Source: Duganella phyllosphaerae
GTDB taxonomy: Bacteria > Pseudomonadota > Gammaproteobacteria > Burkholderiales > Burkholderiaceae_D
Direction of reading: 5' to 3'
Assembly (NCBI RefSeq): GCF_001758785.1
Contig: NZ_LROM01000082.1
Span: 62,001 to 126,000 of the forward strand
DNA: 64,000 nucleotides
Each line of letters begins with the position of its first letter. Positions within the stretch are counted from its first letter, which is position 1. Shown here in pieces: positions 1 to 8,834 of this stretch. Below the pieces are notes generated by a model. That model saw only the letters and a list, made by a program, of their open reading frames with translations, was not told where the DNA came from and did not search any database. The translations under genes and the position numbers were made by a program.

Positions 1-108
1 AAGCCAAAATTATCGGAGCGCGCTGTCCTACACGTCTGCGGAAAACTGCCCCACACGAGCCAGCATGCCGCCCTCCTATGCTGATCCAATTGACCGGAGA
101 CAGCCGCC

Positions 109-1752
109 ATGAGCGACACCATCGACAACGCTTTCGTTCCCACCAAAAAAAGTGCGCCCGACGGCTTTCGCCACGGCGACGACCTTGCCAAAGATCACGC
201 TCACCAGCACGACCACCCGCGCGGCTGGCGGCGCTGGCTCTACGCCACCAACCACAAGGACATCGGCACCCTGTACCTGTGGTTTTCGCTGGTGATGCTG
301 ATGAGTGGCGGTGCACTGGCCATGCTGATCCGGCTCGAACTGTTCCAGCCAGGGCTGCAATTCTTCCAGCCCGAGTTCTACAACCAGATGGTGACCATGC
401 ATGGCCTGGTGATGATTTTCGGCGCCATCATGCCGTCGTTCGTGGGGTTCGCCAACTGGATGATCCCACTGCAAATTGGTGCTTCCGACATGGCGTTCGC
501 GCGCATGAACAATTTTTCGTTCTGGCTGCTGCCGCCGGCCGCGCTGCTGCTGATCGGCTCCTTCTTTGCCGGCGGCGGCGCCACCGCCTCGGGGTGGACG
601 CTGTACCCACCCCTGTCGATCCAGATGGGCCCCGGCATGGACATGGCGATTTTCGCCATTCACCTGATGGGCATCTCGTCCATCATGGGCGCAATCAACA
701 TCATCACCACCATCCTCAATATGCGCGCGCCGGGCATGACGCTGATGAAGATGCCGATGTTTTCCTGGACCTGGCTGATCACCGCCTACTTGCTGATCGC
801 CGTGATGCCGGTGCTGTCGGGGGCGGTCACCATGCTGCTCACCGACCGCCACTTCGGCACATCGTTCTTCAACGCCGCCGCTGGCGGCGACCCGATCATG
901 TTCCAGCATATTTTCTGGTTTTTCGGCCACCCCGAGGTATACATCATGATCCTGCCCGCCTTCGGCATCATCTCCGAGGTGGTGCCCACGTTCTCGCGCA
1001 AGCCGCTGTTCGGCTATGCATCGATGGTCTATGCGGCAGCATCGATCGCCATCATTTCCTTCATCGTGTGGGCGCACCACATGTTCGCCACCGGCATGCC
1101 CATCACGGGCCAGCTGTTCTTCATGTACGCAACCATGCTGGTGGCCGTGCCCACTGGCGTGAAGGTGTTCAACTGGGTCGCCACCATGTGGCGCGGAGCG
1201 CTCACGTTCGAGGCGCCGATGCTGTTTGCCATCGGCTTCATCTGGGTATTTACCATTGGCGGCTTCTCGGGCCTGATTCTGGCGGTCACGCCGATCGACA
1301 TCCAGGTGCATGACACCTATTACGTCGTCGCCCATTTCCACTATGTACTGGTGGCAGGTTCGCTGTTCGCCATCTTCACCGGCTTTTACTACTGGGCGCC
1401 CAAGTGGACCGGCCACATGGTCAACCAAAAGCGCGCGGCGTTCCACTTCTGGAATTCGCTGGTGTGGGTAAACGTGACCTTCTTCCCGATGCATTTCCTG
1501 GGACTGGCCGGCATGCCGCGCCGCTATGTCGATTACTCCACCCAGTTCACCGACTACAACCAGCTCACCACCATCGGCGCGCTGCTGTTCGGCCTCACCC
1601 AGGTGTACTTCGTGTTCGCCATCGTGCTGCCCACCATCCGCGGTGGCGCACTGGCGCCCGCCAAGCCATGGGAAGGCGCGGAAGGCCTGGAGTGGACCGT
1701 GCCGAGCCCGGCGCCGTTCCATACCTTCGAGAAGCCGCCGGTGGTGGCGTAA
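109..1752 (+). CDS. ctaD: Cytochrome c oxidase subunit I (aa3 type)
   Basis: Catalytic subunit I of a haem-copper oxidase in the inner membrane; it reduces O2 with electrons from cytochrome c and pumps protons. At 547 residues it has family length, and all the expected ligands are visible: His98 and His411 (haem a), His409 (haem a3), His274/His323/His324 (CuB) and Tyr278 (cross-linked Tyr in FFGHPEVY). K-channel Lys352, D-channel Asp127 and Glu276 are also present. The start is preceded by cggaga at a suitable distance. The A of the ATG begins an ATGA overlap with an open frame running in from the left edge (positions 2-112), so an upstream coupled gene is possible. A DUF2244 gene follows after 10 bp. 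The other cta genes lie 56-64 kb away in this window, so this may be a second ctaD copy; that is inference. Confidence 0.96.
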   Translation: MSDTIDNAFVPTKKSAPDGFRHGDDLAKDHAHQHDHPRGWRRWLYATNHKDIGTLYLWFSLVMLMSGGALAMLIRLELFQPGLQFFQPEFYNQMVTMHGLVMIFGAIMPSFVGFANWMIPLQIGASDMAFARMNNFSFWLLPPAALLLIGSFFAGGGATASGWTLYPPLSIQMGPGMDMAIFAIHLMGISSIMGAINIITTILNMRAPGMTLMKMPMFSWTWLITAYLLIAVMPVLSGAVTMLLTDRHFGTSFFNAAAGGDPIMFQHIFWFFGHPEVYIMILPAFGIISEVVPTFSRKPLFGYASMVYAAASIAIISFIVWAHHMFATGMPITGQLFFMYATMLVAVPTGVKVFNWVATMWRGALTFEAPMLFAIGFIWVFTIGGFSGLILAVTPIDIQVHDTYYVVAHFHYVLVAGSLFAIFTGFYYWAPKWTGHMVNQKRAAFHFWNSLVWVNVTFFPMHFLGLAGMPRRYVDYSTQFTDYNQLTTIGALLFGLTQVYFVFAIVLPTIRGGALAPAKPWEGAEGLEWTVPSPAPFHTFEKPPVVA

Positions 1753-1762
1753 AGGGCGCACC

Positions 1763-2263
1763 ATGCCGCGCGATACCAGTATCGGCAACGGCGGCAGCGG
1801 GTGGCAAGGCCCGCCCCTGCATCGCTGCTGGTGGCTGCGCCGGCGCAGCAGGCTGACCGACCGCCAGTTGCTGTTGCTGGGCGCGGCGCTGTGCCTGCCC
1901 ACGCTGGCGCTGGCGGCGGTTTTCCTGTGGTGGGGCTACTGGCACATGCTGGCCTACGCCGCGCTGGAAGCGGCCGTGATGGCCGCCTGCCTGCACCACC
2001 ATGCGCGGCACCTGGACGACTTCGACCGCATCGAACTGTCCGCTGACTGCCTGCTGGTCGAGCAGCGGCGCGGACGCTCCCACAGCCTGTGGTCGATGCC
2101 GCCGTGGCACACGCGCGTGCTGATGCCGCCCACCGACCACGCCGTGCCGCAGCTGGCCTGTGGCGACCTGCGCGTACCGCTCGGACGCCATGCGCCTGCT
2201 GTGGCGCGGCGCCAGGTCGCGATCGAACTCACGGCGTGGTTGTACCCACGCCAGCATGGCTGA
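1763..2263 (+). CDS. DUF2244 family integral membrane protein
   Basis: This 166-residue protein resembles the DUF2244 family, whose members often sit beside cytochrome oxidase genes in proteobacteria; its biochemical role is unknown. Two adjacent hydrophobic helices are visible at about residues 36-57 and 61-77. They are followed by a soluble region with the family-like stretch FDRIELSADCLLVEQ and a C-terminal Arg-rich tail. The ATG at 1763 was chosen because it is 10 bp after the ctaD stop and gives family length; the frame is open further upstream, but only inside ctaD. Co-transcription with ctaD is likely, and a role in oxidase biogenesis is inferred only from position. Confidence 0.75.
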   Translation: MPRDTSIGNGGSGWQGPPLHRCWWLRRRSRLTDRQLLLLGAALCLPTLALAAVFLWWGYWHMLAYAALEAAVMAACLHHHARHLDDFDRIELSADCLLVEQRRGRSHSLWSMPPWHTRVLMPPTDHAVPQLACGDLRVPLGRHAPAVARRQVAIELTAWLYPRQHG

Positions 2264-2389
2264 AAAGTCGGGGCTTTTGAAATATGACTGCCGCCCGACG
2301 GAGCGGTAAGTAAGCTCCCCTCAAACCCACCCTGCGATACGCATGCCCCGCCACGTGGGTCCGACCCCGGTTGGCATTGCGGGTTTGCC

Positions 2390-2416
2390 AAAAAAAACGG
2401 CGCCGAAGCGCCGTTT
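2390..2416 (-). terminator. Rho-independent terminator of the peroxiredoxin gene
   Basis: On the minus strand an 8-bp GC-rich stem (AACGGCGC / GCGCCGTT) with a four-base loop runs straight into eight T residues. It lies 25 bp past the stop of the peroxiredoxin gene and ends the dcw-prx transcription unit. It also separates that unit from the convergent ctaD-DUF2244 unit. Confidence 0.9.
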
Positions 2417-2440
2417 GTCGTTACTGCGAACCGAAGCCGA

Positions 2441-2944
2441 TTACAGCTGGCCCAGCAGCGTTTCCGCGTTCGACACTTCGAACTTGCCGCCCTCTTCCAC
2501 GTTCAGCTGGGTGACCTTGCCGTCTTCCACCAGCAGCGAGTAACGCTGCGAGCGGGTGCCCATGCCGAACTTGCTGAAGTCGGCGTCCAGGCCCAGGGCC
2601 TTGCTGTAGGCGGCGTTACCGTCGGCCATCATGCGCACGATGCCGGTGGCTTTCTGGTCGCGGCCCCAGGCGCCCATCACGAACGCGTCGTTGACCGAGA
2701 TGCACCAGATTTCATCGACGCCCTTGGCCTTGAAGGCTTCCGCGTGCTGGACGTAACCTGGCACGTGTTGTGCCGAGCAGGTCGGGGTATAGGCGCCCGG
2801 CAGGCCGAAGATGGCGATCTTCTTGCCCTTGACCAGGTCTTGCACGTTGAACGTGTTCGGACCCAGTGCGCAGCCTTCGGTTTCGGTGTCGATGAATTCG
2901 GACAGGGTGCCTTCTGGCAGTTGGTCGCCGATCTTGATGGTCAT
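2441..2944 (-). CDS. Peroxiredoxin (Prx5 type)
   Basis: Thiol peroxidase that reduces hydrogen peroxide and organic hydroperoxides, probably cytoplasmic. The 167-residue protein has the Prx5 active-site segment GLPGAYTPTCSAQHVPGY, with peroxidatic Cys56 and Thr53 in the P-x3-T-x2-C arrangement and a conserved Arg in TRSQRYSLLV. The start at 2944 is preceded by aaggaaac. The frame extends upstream to 3025, but that would overlap the end of ftsZ and add a non-conserved tail. No glutaredoxin domain is fused. It lies 28 bp downstream of ftsZ on the same strand and probably receives dcw read-through. An lpxC gene, common after ftsZ in other proteobacteria, is absent here. Confidence 0.92.
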   Translation of the reverse strand: MTIKIGDQLPEGTLSEFIDTETEGCALGPNTFNVQDLVKGKKIAIFGLPGAYTPTCSAQHVPGYVQHAEAFKAKGVDEIWCISVNDAFVMGAWGRDQKATGIVRMMADGNAAYSKALGLDADFSKFGMGTRSQRYSLLVEDGKVTQLNVEEGGKFEVSNAETLLGQL

Positions 2945-2972
2945 GGTGTTTCCTTTGTATGTGTATGAATGA

Positions 2973-4190
2973 TTAGTCGGCTTGCTTGCGCAGGAAGGCT
3001 GGAATGTCATAGGTTTCCATGCCATTCTTTTCCATCGCGCGCACTTGCTCGGAGGCCGACTCGCGGCGCCATACGGCTGGCGCCTTCATGCCGTCGAAGC
3101 CGGCAGCGCCCGAACCCATCACGCCGGTCGAACCCATGCCCACGTTGACCGCCGCGCCGCCCATGCCGGCCGATGGCATCATCGGGCTGTTGTGGGTGCC
3201 GGTGCGCAGCATTTGCTGCGGTACCAGTTGCACGTGCTTCTTGTTCTTGCCCAGGCCAGTGGCGACCACGGTGACGCGGATTTCGTCGCCCATGGCGTCG
3301 TCGTACGCGATACCTTGCGCGATCGATGCGTCCGGTGCGGCAAAGGCGCGCACGGCAGCCATGACTTCCTTGATCTCTTTACCTTTGAGGCCACGGCTGG
3401 CGGTCACATTGACCAGCACGCCACGGGCGCCCGACAGGTCGACGCCGTCGAGCAGTGGCGAGGCCACGGCCTGTTCGGCGGCGATGCGCGCACGGTCGAT
3501 GCCGGATGCGGTCGCGGTGCCCATCATGGCCTTGCCCTGCTCGCCCATGATGGTCTTGACGTCGTTGAAGTCGACGTTGATGTGGCCCGGCACGTTGATG
3601 ATCTCGGCGATACCGGCCACCGCGTTGTTCAGTACATCGTCAGCGTGTTGCAGCCATTCGATCAGCGATTCGTCTTCGTAGATCTCTTCGAGTTTTTCGT
3701 TGAGGATCACGATCAGCGAGTCGACGTTGGCCGACAGCTGTTCCAGGCCTTCATCGGCGATGTCCATGCACTTCTGGCCTTCGTGCGAGAACGGCTTGGA
3801 GACCACGGCGACGGTCAGCGCGCCCAGCGACTTGGCCACTTCGGCCACGATCGGTGCGGCGCCGGTGCCGGTGCCGCCGCCCATGCCGGCGGCGATGAAG
3901 ACCATGTGCGCGCCGCGCAGTGCATCTTCGATGCGCGCGCGCGATTCTTCGGCCAGCTTGCGGCCGACGTCCGGCTTCATGCCGGCACCCAGGCCGGTCT
4001 CGCCGATCTGGATGACGTTGTGTGCGCGCGAGGTAGCCAGCGCCTGCGCGTCGGTATTGGCGGCGATGAATTCCACGCCGGACATGCCCTTGTTGATCAT
4101 GTGTTGAACCGCATTGCCACCTGCTCCGCCGACACCGACCACCTTGATGACGGTGCCCAAAGCTGCGTTATCGACCATATCGAACTCCAT
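2973..4190 (-). CDS. ftsZ: Cell division protein FtsZ
   Basis: Tubulin-like GTPase that polymerises at mid-cell into the Z ring. The 405-residue product has the GTP-binding signature GGGTGTG at residues 104-110, the early nucleotide-binding motif VGVGGAGGNAV (18-28), and the T7 synergy loop around VDFNDVKTIM (about 203-212). The C-terminal peptide DIPAFLRKQAD, which docks FtsA and ZipA-type partners, is present after a Gly/Met-rich linker. The ATG at 4190 was chosen over the upstream frame extension because it has a gggagc ribosome site 7 bp upstream and matches FtsZ N-termini. ftsA precedes it with a 150-bp gap that may hold a dedicated promoter. Confidence 0.98.
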   Translation of the reverse strand: MEFDMVDNAALGTVIKVVGVGGAGGNAVQHMINKGMSGVEFIAANTDAQALATSRAHNVIQIGETGLGAGMKPDVGRKLAEESRARIEDALRGAHMVFIAAGMGGGTGTGAAPIVAEVAKSLGALTVAVVSKPFSHEGQKCMDIADEGLEQLSANVDSLIVILNEKLEEIYEDESLIEWLQHADDVLNNAVAGIAEIINVPGHINVDFNDVKTIMGEQGKAMMGTATASGIDRARIAAEQAVASPLLDGVDLSGARGVLVNVTASRGLKGKEIKEVMAAVRAFAAPDASIAQGIAYDDAMGDEIRVTVVATGLGKNKKHVQLVPQQMLRTGTHNSPMMPSAGMGGAAVNVGMGSTGVMGSGAAGFDGMKAPAVWRRESASEQVRAMEKNGMETYDIPAFLRKQAD

Positions 4191-4233
4191 GATGTGCTCC
4201 CTATCAGTTTGCCGTTTCCAAGCGCCAGTCCTC

Positions 4234-4262
4234 ATATTAGTAGGAGAACTGGAGATTGAAAA
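4234..4262 (-). promoter_or_regulatory. Candidate ftsZ promoter in the ftsA-ftsZ gap
   Basis: On the minus strand a TTTTCA-like -35 (4257-4262) and TAATAT -10 (4234-4239) are separated by 17 bp, about 40 bp upstream of the ftsZ start. The gap is unusually long and AT-rich for this cluster, where most genes overlap, which fits an internal promoter. The -35 matches consensus at only 4 of 6 positions, so this is a candidate. Confidence 0.4.
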
Positions 4263-4340
4263 CTGCGGATTAATTTAAATAATTTAGATGCTTACGTTTT
4301 CGTTCAGCTGCTTTTGCTACCGTTCTGTACTTCGTTCTGC

Positions 4341-5573
4341 TTAAAAGTTCCCGAGGAACCATTCCTTCATGCGTTGCCACACTGCCTTCACCGACCCATC
4401 CTGGCGCGTCACGATGTGCCCGCGCAGGTACTGTTTTTTCGCTTCCAGCAGCAGGCCCAGCACGGTGGCGTAGCGCGGGCTGCGCACCACGTCGGCCAGC
4501 TGGCCCCGGTAGTCCGGCGTGCCCAGGCGCGCCGGCCGCAGGAAGATGTCTTCCGCCATCTCCACCATGCCCGGCATGATGGATGTACCGCCGGTAAGGA
4601 CGATGCCCGACGAGAGCACGCCTTCGTAACCGGACTCGCGCACCACCTGGTGCACCATCGCAAACAGCTCTTCCACGCGCGGTTCGATCACCGCTGCCAG
4701 CGCCTGGCGCGACAGCGTGCGCGGACCACGGTCGCCCAGCCCCGGCACTTCCAGTGTCTCGCCCGGATCGGCCAGCACCTGCTTGGCCACGCCGAAGCGG
4801 ATCTTGATCTCTTCCGCTTCCGCCGTCGGCGTGCGCAGCGCCATGGCGACGTCGTTGGTGATCTGGTCGCCCGCGATCGGAATCACTGCCGTGTGACGGA
4901 TCGCGCCGTCGGAGAACACTGCCACGTCGGTGGTGCCGCCGCCGATGTCGATCAGCACCACGCCGAGTTCTTTTTCGTCGGTGGTCAGCACCGCGTCGGC
5001 CGAGGCCATAGGCTGCAGTATCAGGTCCGATACTTCCAGCCCGCAGCGACGTACGCACTTGACGATGTTCTGCACCGCAGAGACGGCGCCGGTAACGATA
5101 TGGACTTTGACTTCGAGACGGATGCCGCTCATGCCGATCGGCTCGCGCACATCTTCCTGGCTGTCGACAATGAACTCCTGCGGCACGGTGTGCAGCAATT
5201 GCTGATCAGTCGGAATGTTAACCGCCTTTGCCGTTTCGATGACGCGCGCTACGTCGGTGGCCGTCACTTCCTTTTCCTTGATGGCCACCATGCCGCTCGA
5301 ATTGAAGCTGCGGATATGACTGCCGGCAATGCCCGCGTACACATTGCGGATTTTGCAGTCGGCCATGAGCTCCGCTTCCTCGAGCGCGCGCTGGATCGAT
5401 TCGACGGTCGCTTCGATGTTGACGACCACGCCTTTTTTCAGGCCCTTCGATTCGTGCTGACCCAGCCCGATCACTTCGTGGCGTCCATCGCTCATCACCT
5501 CGGCCACCACGGCCACCACCTTGGAGGTGCCGATGTCGAGACCGACGATCAGGTTTTTCGCGTCTTTTGTCAT
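4341..5573 (-). CDS. ftsA: Cell division protein FtsA
   Basis: Actin-fold ATPase that tethers FtsZ to the inner membrane and recruits the late divisome. The 410-residue length is normal. The N-terminal phosphate-1 motif GLDIGTSKVVAVVAEV (about 12-27), the phosphate-2 motif VLIDIGGGTTDVAVF and the adenosine motif LTGGTSIMPGM are visible. The C-terminus QRMKEWFLGNF is a typical amphipathic membrane-targeting helix. The gene follows ftsQ after a 39-bp gap and precedes ftsZ. FtsZ carries the intact C-terminal peptide that FtsA binds. Confidence 0.98.
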   Translation of the reverse strand: MTKDAKNLIVGLDIGTSKVVAVVAEVMSDGRHEVIGLGQHESKGLKKGVVVNIEATVESIQRALEEAELMADCKIRNVYAGIAGSHIRSFNSSGMVAIKEKEVTATDVARVIETAKAVNIPTDQQLLHTVPQEFIVDSQEDVREPIGMSGIRLEVKVHIVTGAVSAVQNIVKCVRRCGLEVSDLILQPMASADAVLTTDEKELGVVLIDIGGGTTDVAVFSDGAIRHTAVIPIAGDQITNDVAMALRTPTAEAEEIKIRFGVAKQVLADPGETLEVPGLGDRGPRTLSRQALAAVIEPRVEELFAMVHQVVRESGYEGVLSSGIVLTGGTSIMPGMVEMAEDIFLRPARLGTPDYRGQLADVVRSPRYATVLGLLLEAKKQYLRGHIVTRQDGSVKAVWQRMKEWFLGNF

Positions 5574-5612
5574 GTGTTGCCTGCTCTGTTCTGCTTGTGA
5601 TTGTTATCGTGG

Positions 5613-6437
5613 TTATCGTGTTGCTGGCAATGGCTTTTGGGCGCCAGCCGCAGTCTTCTTCATGGCCTGCTTTTTCGGCCAGGCGCCGTCTTTCGGTATC
5701 TTCAATCCCCTGGCGCTCAGCGCCAGGCCGTTCTGGTAACGCATGTCGATGGTCTCGATCTCGGGCAGGTGCTCGACCAGTTGCGGGTAGATGCCCAGCA
5801 GCCGCTCCACCCGCTCACGCAGCGTGCTGCTGGTCTGCTCGCGGCCCAGCGCCACGCTCATGCCGTTATCGAGCTTCACGGTCCACGCGTAGCGCGAAGA
5901 CAGCGACAGCGCCTCTGGCACCAGCTTGAGCGGCGCAAACCAGGTGCGCAGCTCGCCGTAACGGGCCAGCACTTCCTTCTCGCTGCCATCGGGGCCGTCG
6001 AATTCCGGCAGGTCGTGATCCTCTTCCGCCTCGGCCAGGTTGGCGGTAAACACATCGCCCTTGGTCGAGAGCAGGCGGCCGTCCTCGCCCCACGTGCCCA
6101 GCGCCTCGTGCTCTTCCAGCGTGACGATCAGCTGGTTGGGCCACTCGCGGCGCACGGTGGCGCGGCGCACCCACGGCACCGCCTCGAACACCTGGCGCAC
6201 GGCGTCGAGGTTGGTGGTGAAGAAGTTGCCCTTGAGGCGCCACAGCGCGCTGTTACGCAGGGTCAGCTGGTTCACGTGGCGCAGGCCGTCCTGGTCCATG
6301 CTCTCGATGCGGATGGTACGCAGGTCGAACATCGGACGCTGCGCCACCCACCACACGCCGGCGGCGATGCATGCCAGCAGCGCGGCTGCGAACAGCGCGC
6401 TGGCGGTGGCATTCAAGGCTTTAGCGTCTTGCCACAT
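5613..6437 (-). CDS. ftsQ: Cell division protein FtsQ
   Basis: Bitopic inner-membrane divisome protein that links early and late division proteins through FtsB and FtsL. The 274-residue product has a short cytoplasmic N-terminus, one transmembrane helix at about residues 13-33 and then a POTRA domain (FDLRTIRIES through VPWVRRATVRREWP). The FtsQ/DivIB beta domain follows, with WPNQLIVTLEEHEALGTW. The C-terminus is basic and Ala-rich. It sits between ddl and ftsA, the standard dcw position. ddl ends 7 bp before the FtsQ start codon, so coupled translation is likely. Confidence 0.95.
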   Translation of the reverse strand: MWQDAKALNATASALFAAALLACIAAGVWWVAQRPMFDLRTIRIESMDQDGLRHVNQLTLRNSALWRLKGNFFTTNLDAVRQVFEAVPWVRRATVRREWPNQLIVTLEEHEALGTWGEDGRLLSTKGDVFTANLAEAEEDHDLPEFDGPDGSEKEVLARYGELRTWFAPLKLVPEALSLSSRYAWTVKLDNGMSVALGREQTSSTLRERVERLLGIYPQLVEHLPEIETIDMRYQNGLALSARGLKIPKDGAWPKKQAMKKTAAGAQKPLPATR

Positions 6438-6444
6438 CGTGCTC

Positions 6445-7404
6445 TCAACCCTTCATTTTCAAACGGGCCGTGCGCAGGATCGCCACGCACAGGTCTTCGT
6501 AGCTCATGCCCTCGGCACGCGCGGCCATCGGCACCAGCGAGTGGCCGGTCATGCCGGGCGACGTGTTCACTTCGAGCAGGAACGGCTTCTGGTCGCGTTC
6601 GCGCAGCAGCACGTCCACCCGGCCCCAGCCCTCGCAACCGATGTTGCGGTAGGCCGCCACGGCGATGCGCTGCATCTCGGCCGTCAGTGCGGCCGGCAGC
6701 ACGGCCGGGCAGATGTACTGGGTGTCGTCGGTGAAGTACTTGTTCTGGTAGTCGTAGTTGCCCGCTGGCGCGACGATCTCCACGATCGGCAATGCCCGTG
6801 CATCGGCACCGGAGCCGATCACGGCCACCGTGAACTCGCGGCCGGTAACAAACTCCTCGGCCAGCACGGCATCGTCGATGGCGGCGGCGATGTCGCACGC
6901 GGCCTTGAAGTCGGCAGCCGCCGCCACCTTGGTGATGCCGATGGTCGAGCCTTCGTGCGGCGGCTTGACGATCAGCGGCAGGCCCAGGTCGGCGCTGATG
7001 GCGTCCAGGTCCGAGCTTGCATCGATCACCGCGTAGCGCGGCGTAGGCAGGCCAGCGGCCAGCCACAGGATCTTGGTGGTGATCTTGTCCATCGCCACCG
7101 CGCTGCTCATCACGCCGCTGCCGGTGTATGGAATGCGCAGCAGTTCCAGTGCTCCCTGCAGGCTGCCGTCTTCGCCGTAGCGGCCGTGCAGCGCGATGAA
7201 CACGCGATCGAATTTTTGCTCGGCCAGTTCGGCCAGGCTACGCTCGCCGGTATCGAAACCGTGGGCATCGACGCCCTTCGATTGCAGCGCTTTCAATACG
7301 CCGGCGCCGGACATCAGCGACACTTCGCGCTCGGCCGAGCGGCCACCGAGCAGTACGCCTACCTTGCCCAGCGCCTTGATGTCTTCAGTTGAAATAATGC
7401 TCAT
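6445..7404 (-). CDS. ddl: D-alanine--D-alanine ligase
   Basis: ATP-grasp ligase that joins two D-Ala molecules to make the dipeptide added by MurF to the muropeptide. The 319-residue length fits the short DdlB type found in dcw clusters. Visible motifs are the N-terminal [19 protein letters not shown], the ATP-grasp loop [14 protein letters not shown], and the C-terminal metal/ADP site [20 protein letters not shown]. The start overlaps the murC stop by 4 bp (ATGA), showing translational coupling. Confidence 0.97.
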   Translation of the reverse strand: MSIISTEDIKALGKVGVLLGGRSAEREVSLMSGAGVLKALQSKGVDAHGFDTGERSLAELAEQKFDRVFIALHGRYGEDGSLQGALELLRIPYTGSGVMSSAVAMDKITTKILWLAAGLPTPRYAVIDASSDLDAISADLGLPLIVKPPHEGSTIGITKVAAAADFKAACDIAAAIDDAVLAEEFVTGREFTVAVIGSGADARALPIVEIVAPAGNYDYQNKYFTDDTQYICPAVLPAALTAEMQRIAVAAYRNIGCEGWGRVDVLLRERDQKPFLLEVNTSPGMTGHSLVPMAARAEGMSYEDLCVAILRTARLKMKG

Positions 7405-8810
7405 GCTCGGACCTTTGGGTAATTAGTCAGTTTGGCCGGCACGGCGCTGATGGCGCCGGCGCCCATGGTGATGACAACGTCGCCGTCGCGCACCACGCTC
7501 ATGATGGTTTCCGGCATGTCGCCGATGTTTTCCACGAAAATCGGTTCGATCTTGCCGCGTGCACGCAAGGCATGCGCCAGCGAGCGGCCGTCGGCCGCGA
7601 CGATCGGCGCTTCGCCGGCGGCGTACACCTCGGCCAGCACCAGCACGTCGGGCGCGCCCAGCACCTTGACGAAATCTTCGAACAGGTCGCGGGTGCGGCT
7701 GTAGCGGTGCGGCTGGAACGCCAGCACCAGGCGGCGGCCCGGGTACGCGGCGCGCGCGGCGGCCAGCGTGACTTCGGTTTCCACCGGGTGGTGGCCGAAG
7801 TCATCGACCAGCGCAAAGGTGCCGCGCGGTTCGGCTCCACCTTGGATGGCAACCTCGCCATAGCGCGTAAAGCGGCGGCCCACGCCGCCGAAGCCGGCCA
7901 GGCCCGCTTGCGTATGGTGGTCTTCGATGCCGATTTCGCGGGCGATCGCAATCGCCGAGCAGGCATTCTGCACGTTGTGCATGCCGGGCTGGTTCAGCAC
8001 CACGTCCAGGTCCGGGTAGCCGTCCTGCAGCACCGTGAAGTGCATTTCCACGCCGACGGCGCGGGCATTGATGGCGCGCACCTCCGCTTCCTCGTGGAAG
8101 CCGTAGGTGGTGACCGGCTTGGTCACGTGCGGGATGATCGAGCGCACGTGCGCATCGTCGATGCACAGCATGACGCGGCCGTAGAACGGCAGGCGGTGCG
8201 TGAAGTGCACGAACGCCTGCTTGAGCTTTTCGAAATCGTGCTCGTACGTGTCCATGTGGTCGGCGTCGATGTTGGTGATCACTTCGATCATCGGCGTCAG
8301 GTTCAGGAACGATGCGTCCGACTCGTCGGCTTCGGCCACCAGGTAGTCGCCGGTGCCCAGCTTGGCGTTGGCGCCGGCGGACGTCAGCCGGCCACCGATC
8401 ACGAACGTCGGATCCAGCCCACCTTCGGCCAGTACCGACGCCACCAGGCTGGTGGTGGTGGTTTTGCCGTGGGTGCCGGCGATGGCGATGCCGCGTTTCA
8501 GGCGCATCAACTCGCCCAGCATCACGGCGCGCGGCACGATCGGCACCTTGCGCGCGCGCGCTGCCAGTACTTCGGGATTGTCCTGCTGCACAGCGGTCGA
8601 GGTGACCACAGCGTCGGCGGCGCCGATATTGTCGGCCGCATGACCCTGGAACACTTTGGCGCCCATGTCCGCCAGGCGCTGGGTGACAGCGTTGCTGCCC
8701 AGGTCAGAGCCGGAAACGGAATAGCCGAGCGTGAGCAGCACTTCGGCGATGCCGCTCATGCCGCTGCCGCCGATGCCGACGAAGTGTATGTTCTGTACTT
8801 TATGTTTCAC
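7401..8810 (-). CDS. murC: UDP-N-acetylmuramate--L-alanine ligase
   Basis: Cytoplasmic Mur ligase that adds L-Ala to UDP-MurNAc, the first peptide step. The 469-residue protein shows the N-terminal Rossmann-like UDP-binding motif [17 protein letters not shown], the ATPase P-loop [13 protein letters not shown] and the C-domain segment [13 protein letters not shown] that is typical of MurC. It is preceded by murG with a 24-bp gap and overlaps ddl by 4 bp. Nothing unusual was seen. Confidence 0.98.
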   Translation of the reverse strand: MKHKVQNIHFVGIGGSGMSGIAEVLLTLGYSVSGSDLGSNAVTQRLADMGAKVFQGHAADNIGAADAVVTSTAVQQDNPEVLAARARKVPIVPRAVMLGELMRLKRGIAIAGTHGKTTTTSLVASVLAEGGLDPTFVIGGRLTSAGANAKLGTGDYLVAEADESDASFLNLTPMIEVITNIDADHMDTYEHDFEKLKQAFVHFTHRLPFYGRVMLCIDDAHVRSIIPHVTKPVTTYGFHEEAEVRAINARAVGVEMHFTVLQDGYPDLDVVLNQPGMHNVQNACSAIAIAREIGIEDHHTQAGLAGFGGVGRRFTRYGEVAIQGGAEPRGTFALVDDFGHHPVETEVTLAAARAAYPGRRLVLAFQPHRYSRTRDLFEDFVKVLGAPDVLVLAEVYAAGEAPIVAADGRSLAHALRARGKIEPIFVENIGDMPETIMSVVRDGDVVITMGAGAISAVPAKLTNYPKVRA

Positions 8811-8834
8811 TGCCTGGTTCCTATGTTCTAAGCG

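Noticed and set aside
76..1902. A 608-codon open frame antisense to ctaD
   Set aside because: The plus strand encodes a full-length subunit I with all metal ligands, and the antisense product has no recognisable domain.
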